Assembly (NCBI GenBank): GCA_030146295.1 | Contig: JASLCD010000331.1 | Span: 1 to 7,016 of the forward strand | Length of the DNA: 7,016 nt | From: Chryseobacterium sp. | GTDB taxonomy: Bacteria > Bacteroidota > Bacteroidia > Flavobacteriales > Weeksellaceae | Direction of reading: 5' to 3' | Part shown: one piece after another, positions 4,472 to 7,016 of the stretch | Layout: each line of letters opens with the position of its first letter | How positions within the stretch are numbered: the first letter of the stretch is position 1 | The notes under the pieces: model-generated | What the model was told of the DNA's origin: nothing | Database searches by the model: none | What the model saw: only the letters and a program-made list of their open reading frames with translations | Program-made: the position numbers and the translations under genes

Positions 4472-5860
4472 ATGGACAACAGTAAAAAGACACTTTTTGA
4501 TAAAGTATGGGACGCTCATGTGGTAGAAACCATTCCTGACGGGCCACAGATTATTTATATAGACAAGCATCTTATTCATGAGGTAACCAGTCCTCAGGCA
4601 TTTGCAGAACTTGAATCCAGAAATCTGGAAGTATTCAGGCCGGAACAGATTGTAGCCACTGCGGATCATAATGTACCTACTTTGCAACAGGAACAGCCTA
4701 TCAGGGATGAGCTTTCAAGAAATCAGGTAGAACAGCTTACGGAAAACTGCAAGAAAAACAATATAGAACTCTTCGGATTAGGACATCAGTACCAGGGAAT
4801 TGTTCATATTATCGCTCCGGAATTAGGAATTACCCAGCCGGGGATGAGTATTGTTTGTGGTGACAGCCACACATCTACCCATGGCGCATTTGGAGCGATT
4901 GCCTTCGGAATCGGAACAAGCCAGGTAGCACAGGTCTTTGCCAGTCAATGTCTGCTGCTTAACAAACCAAAATCTATGAGAATTACGGTTAATGGCAAAT
5001 TAAATGAAAATGTTCAGCCTAAAGATGTTATTCTTTATATCATTTCAAAAATAGGAACAGACGGAGGAACAGGATATTTCTGTGAATATGCAGGAAACGT
5101 ATTTGAAGAAATGTCGATGGAAGGAAGAATGACAGTCTGCAATATGAGCATTGAAATGGGGGCCAGAGGCGGCATGATTGCTCCTGATGAAACGACTTTT
5201 GAATATGTTCAGGGAAGGAAATTTGCTCCTGAAGGAGAAGAATGGGAGGAGAAGGTAGCCTACTGGAAGACCCTGAAAACAGATGAAGGCGCTGCTTTTG
5301 ATAAAGAACTCAGCTTTGATGCTTCAGCTATTTATCCCATGATCACCTATGGTACAAATCCGGGAATGGGGATTTCAATCCGTGAAGTGATTCCTGCGCC
5401 ACAGAATGAATCTGAAGAGAAGGCGTTACAATACATGGGGCTTGAAGCCGGACAGACAGTTAACAGCATTAAGGTTAATTATGTTTTCATAGGAAGCTGT
5501 ACCAATGCAAGAATAGAGGATTTCCGTTCTGCAGCTCAGTATATTAAAGGGAAAAGCAAATCGGAAGCAGTAAAAGCTCTGATTGTTCCCGGATCTCAAC
5601 AAGTCGTTAAACAGATTTACGAGGAAGGTCTGGATAAAATATTCAATGATGCAGGATTTCAGATCCGTCAGCCGGGATGCTCAGCATGTCTGGCAATGAA
5701 CGACGATAAGATTCCAGAAGGTGAATATTGTGTTTCCACTTCCAACAGAAACTTTGAGGGCAGACAGGGACAAGGTTCAAGAACGATTCTTGCCAGTCCG
5801 CTTACTGCAGCTAAAGCAGCAATAGAAGGTAAGATTTCAGCTCTTGAAAGTTTAAATTAA
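4472..5860 (+). CDS. leuC: 3-isopropylmalate dehydratase large subunit
   Basis: LeuC is the aconitase-type large subunit which, with LeuD, isomerises 2-isopropylmalate to 3-isopropylmalate through a [4Fe-4S] cluster. From the ATG at 4472 the protein has 462 residues, close to the 466 of E. coli LeuC. Visible motifs are GDSHTSTHGAFG (130-141), the first cluster cysteine in FIGSCTNAR (C343), the CxxC pair in PGCSACLAMN (C403 and C406), and the substrate-loop region STSNRNFEGRQG (422-433). All three cluster ligands are present. An in-frame TTG at 4445 would add nine residues, but the ATG gives the standard MDNSKKTLFDKVWDAHVV opening, so it is preferred. The gene starts 29 nt after leuA and ends 13 nt before leuD. 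Confidence 0.95.
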   Translation: MDNSKKTLFDKVWDAHVVETIPDGPQIIYIDKHLIHEVTSPQAFAELESRNLEVFRPEQIVATADHNVPTLQQEQPIRDELSRNQVEQLTENCKKNNIELFGLGHQYQGIVHIIAPELGITQPGMSIVCGDSHTSTHGAFGAIAFGIGTSQVAQVFASQCLLLNKPKSMRITVNGKLNENVQPKDVILYIISKIGTDGGTGYFCEYAGNVFEEMSMEGRMTVCNMSIEMGARGGMIAPDETTFEYVQGRKFAPEGEEWEEKVAYWKTLKTDEGAAFDKELSFDASAIYPMITYGTNPGMGISIREVIPAPQNESEEKALQYMGLEAGQTVNSIKVNYVFIGSCTNARIEDFRSAAQYIKGKSKSEAVKALIVPGSQQVVKQIYEEGLDKIFNDAGFQIRQPGCSACLAMNDDKIPEGEYCVSTSNRNFEGRQGQGSRTILASPLTAAKAAIEGKISALESLN

Positions 5861-5873
5861 ATAGTAAAGGTAC

Positions 5874-6482
5874 ATGCAAAAATTAGTTGTTTTAAAATCC
5901 CGTGCAGTTCCATTGCCGGCAGAAAATATAGATACAGACCAGATTATTCCGGCAAGATTCCTGAAAAGTATAGACAGAAAAGGTTTCGGAGAAAATCTGT
6001 TCAGAGACTGGAGATTCAATATTCATACAGGTGAACCGAATCCGGATTTTGTTTTAAATAATCCTAAATTCAGTGGTGAGATTCTTGTTGCAGGAAACAA
6101 TTTCGGTTGTGGAAGCAGTCGTGAACATGCAGCCTGGTCTTTGACAGATTATGGATTCAAAGTAATTATTTCCAGTTATTTTGCTGATATTTTTAAAGGA
6201 AATGCTTTGAATAACGGACTTCTTCCTGTAAAAGTTTCTGAAGAATTTTTAAAAGAAATTTTTGAAGGAATCAATGAGAATCCTGATAATGAAATCGCGA
6301 TTGATGTGGAATTACAATCAGTAAGTTTTAAAGATACTACAGAGACCTTTGAACTTGATTCTTATAAAAAAATATGCCTGTTGAACGGCTATGATGATAT
6401 TGATTTTTTAATCAGCAGAAAACAGACGATCACAAAGTTTGAACTAAAGACACAAAAAACAAATGAGCAGCAATTATTTTAA
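5874..6482 (+). CDS. leuD: 3-isopropylmalate dehydratase small subunit
   Basis: LeuD is the swivelling aconitase domain-4 subunit that completes the active site of the LeuCD isomerase. The 202-residue length matches E. coli LeuD (201). Visible are NIDTDQIIPARFL (18-30) near the N terminus and the substrate-binding loop GNNFGCGSSREHAAW (74-88), whose Ser and Arg contact the isopropylmalate carboxylates. The ATG at 5874 lies 13 nt after the leuC stop; AAAGG at 5866-5870 is purine-rich but only 3 nt from the ATG, too close for a classical Shine-Dalgarno. The last 20 nt overlap the start of leuB in another frame, pointing to translational coupling. Nothing essential appears missing. Confidence 0.95.
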   Translation: MQKLVVLKSRAVPLPAENIDTDQIIPARFLKSIDRKGFGENLFRDWRFNIHTGEPNPDFVLNNPKFSGEILVAGNNFGCGSSREHAAWSLTDYGFKVIISSYFADIFKGNALNNGLLPVKVSEEFLKEIFEGINENPDNEIAIDVELQSVSFKDTTETFELDSYKKICLLNGYDDIDFLISRKQTITKFELKTQKTNEQQLF

Positions 6483-7016
6483 AATCGCGGTTCTTCCCGG
6501 AGATGGGATTGGCCCGGAAATTATCAGTGAGAGCATCAAAATATTAGATGTTATTGCGGAAGCTTTTCAATGTGAATTCCATTTTGATTATGGATTGATA
6601 GGTGCAGAAGCTATTTTTAAAACAGGAAATCCGTTACCTGATGAAACACTGAAGATATGCAAGGAGTCTGATGCTGTGCTTTTCGGAGCTATTGGTGATC
6701 CGGTTTTTGATAACAATCCTGAAGCAAAAGTAAGACCGGAGCAGGGACTTTTAAAACTTCGTAAAGAACTGGGACTGTTTGCCAATATCCGTCCTTTGAA
6801 AACATATGCCTCATTGATTGATAAAAGTCCGCTTAAAAGAGAAATTATAGAAGGTGCTGATATTCAGATTTTCAGAGAATTGGTAAGTGGAATTTATTTT
6901 GGTGAAAAATTTACCGATCCGGAAGGAGCGTATGCCTATGATGTCTGCAAATATAGCCGTGAAGATATTATTCCGATTGCACATATGGCATTTCAGGAAG
7001 CTCAGAAAAGAAAGAA
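6463..7016 (+). CDS. leuB: 3-isopropylmalate dehydrogenase, N-terminal part (cut by window edge)
   Basis: LeuB oxidatively decarboxylates 3-isopropylmalate to 2-oxoisocaproate with NAD+ and a divalent metal. The reading frame from the ATG at 6463 runs open to the window end, giving 184 complete codons, about half of a typical 350-360-residue enzyme. It begins MSSNYFKIAVLPGDGIGPE, with the family's GDGIGPE motif at 13-19. Substrate-binding residues are recognisable: R100 in LLKLR, R110 in NIRP, R138 in FREL and Y145 in SGIYFG. The Mg-binding aspartates and the NAD-binding half lie beyond the window. The gene overlaps leuD by 20 nt in a different frame. Isocitrate and tartrate dehydrogenases share the fold, but the operon and the RELVSGIYFG stretch favour LeuB. 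Confidence 0.93.
   Translation, partial: MSSNYFKIAVLPGDGIGPEIISESIKILDVIAEAFQCEFHFDYGLIGAEAIFKTGNPLPDETLKICKESDAVLFGAIGDPVFDNNPEAKVRPEQGLLKLRKELGLFANIRPLKTYASLIDKSPLKREIIEGADIQIFRELVSGIYFGEKFTDPEGAYAYDVCKYSREDIIPIAHMAFQEAQKRK

Noticed and set aside
6588..6785. 65-aa minus-strand open frame inside leuB
   Set aside because: It lies wholly antisense to the conserved part of leuB and has no start signal or recognisable product.

Overview
This window looks like a chromosomal segment from a member of the Bacteroidota, most likely a Flavobacteriia species of the Chryseobacterium / Elizabethkingia type. The evidence is low GC with A+T-rich spacers, almost no Shine-Dalgarno signals, several octamers matching the Bacteroidota -7 promoter element TAnnTTTG, and protein sequences of flavobacterial character (short LeuA, the thrS start, the M19 dipeptidase). 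This placement comes from recognition, not a database search.

Layout: (1) Positions 1-53 on the minus strand hold the first 17 codons of thrS, which runs off the left edge. (2) Positions 54-306 are a divergent spacer with candidate promoters for thrS and the next gene and two inverted repeats. (3) Positions 307-1281 (+) encode an M19 (renal-dipeptidase family) metallopeptidase with its metal ligands in place. (4) Positions 1282-1585 lie between two convergent genes and are rich in structure. They contain a 171-bp nested palindromic cluster of four related hairpin units, then two A/T-rich hairpins that look like terminators. (5) Positions 1586-3130 (-) encode a 514-aa alpha-helical, TPR-like protein of unknown function. 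(6) Positions 3131-3278 are a divergent regulatory spacer with a 13-bp dyad and two face-to-face -7 elements. (7) Positions 3279-7016 (+) hold a leucine operon in the order leuA-leuC-leuD-leuB, with leuB cut by the right edge.

The four leu genes form one pathway. LeuA condenses 2-oxoisovalerate with acetyl-CoA to 2-isopropylmalate. LeuC and LeuD together form the [4Fe-4S] isomerase that converts it to 3-isopropylmalate. LeuB oxidises that to 2-oxoisocaproate, the precursor of leucine. The genes are tightly packed (29-nt gap, 13-nt gap, 20-nt overlap), so co-transcription is very likely. LeuA lacks the C-terminal leucine-sensing domain of the long form, so feedback control must differ from that of E. 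coli LeuA, or control is mainly transcriptional.

Most of the window is ordinary core metabolism and I see no undescribed defence or mobile system in it. The observation most worth following is the REP/BIME-like palindromic cluster at 1307-1477. The second is the symmetric promoter/operator arrangement upstream of leuA.
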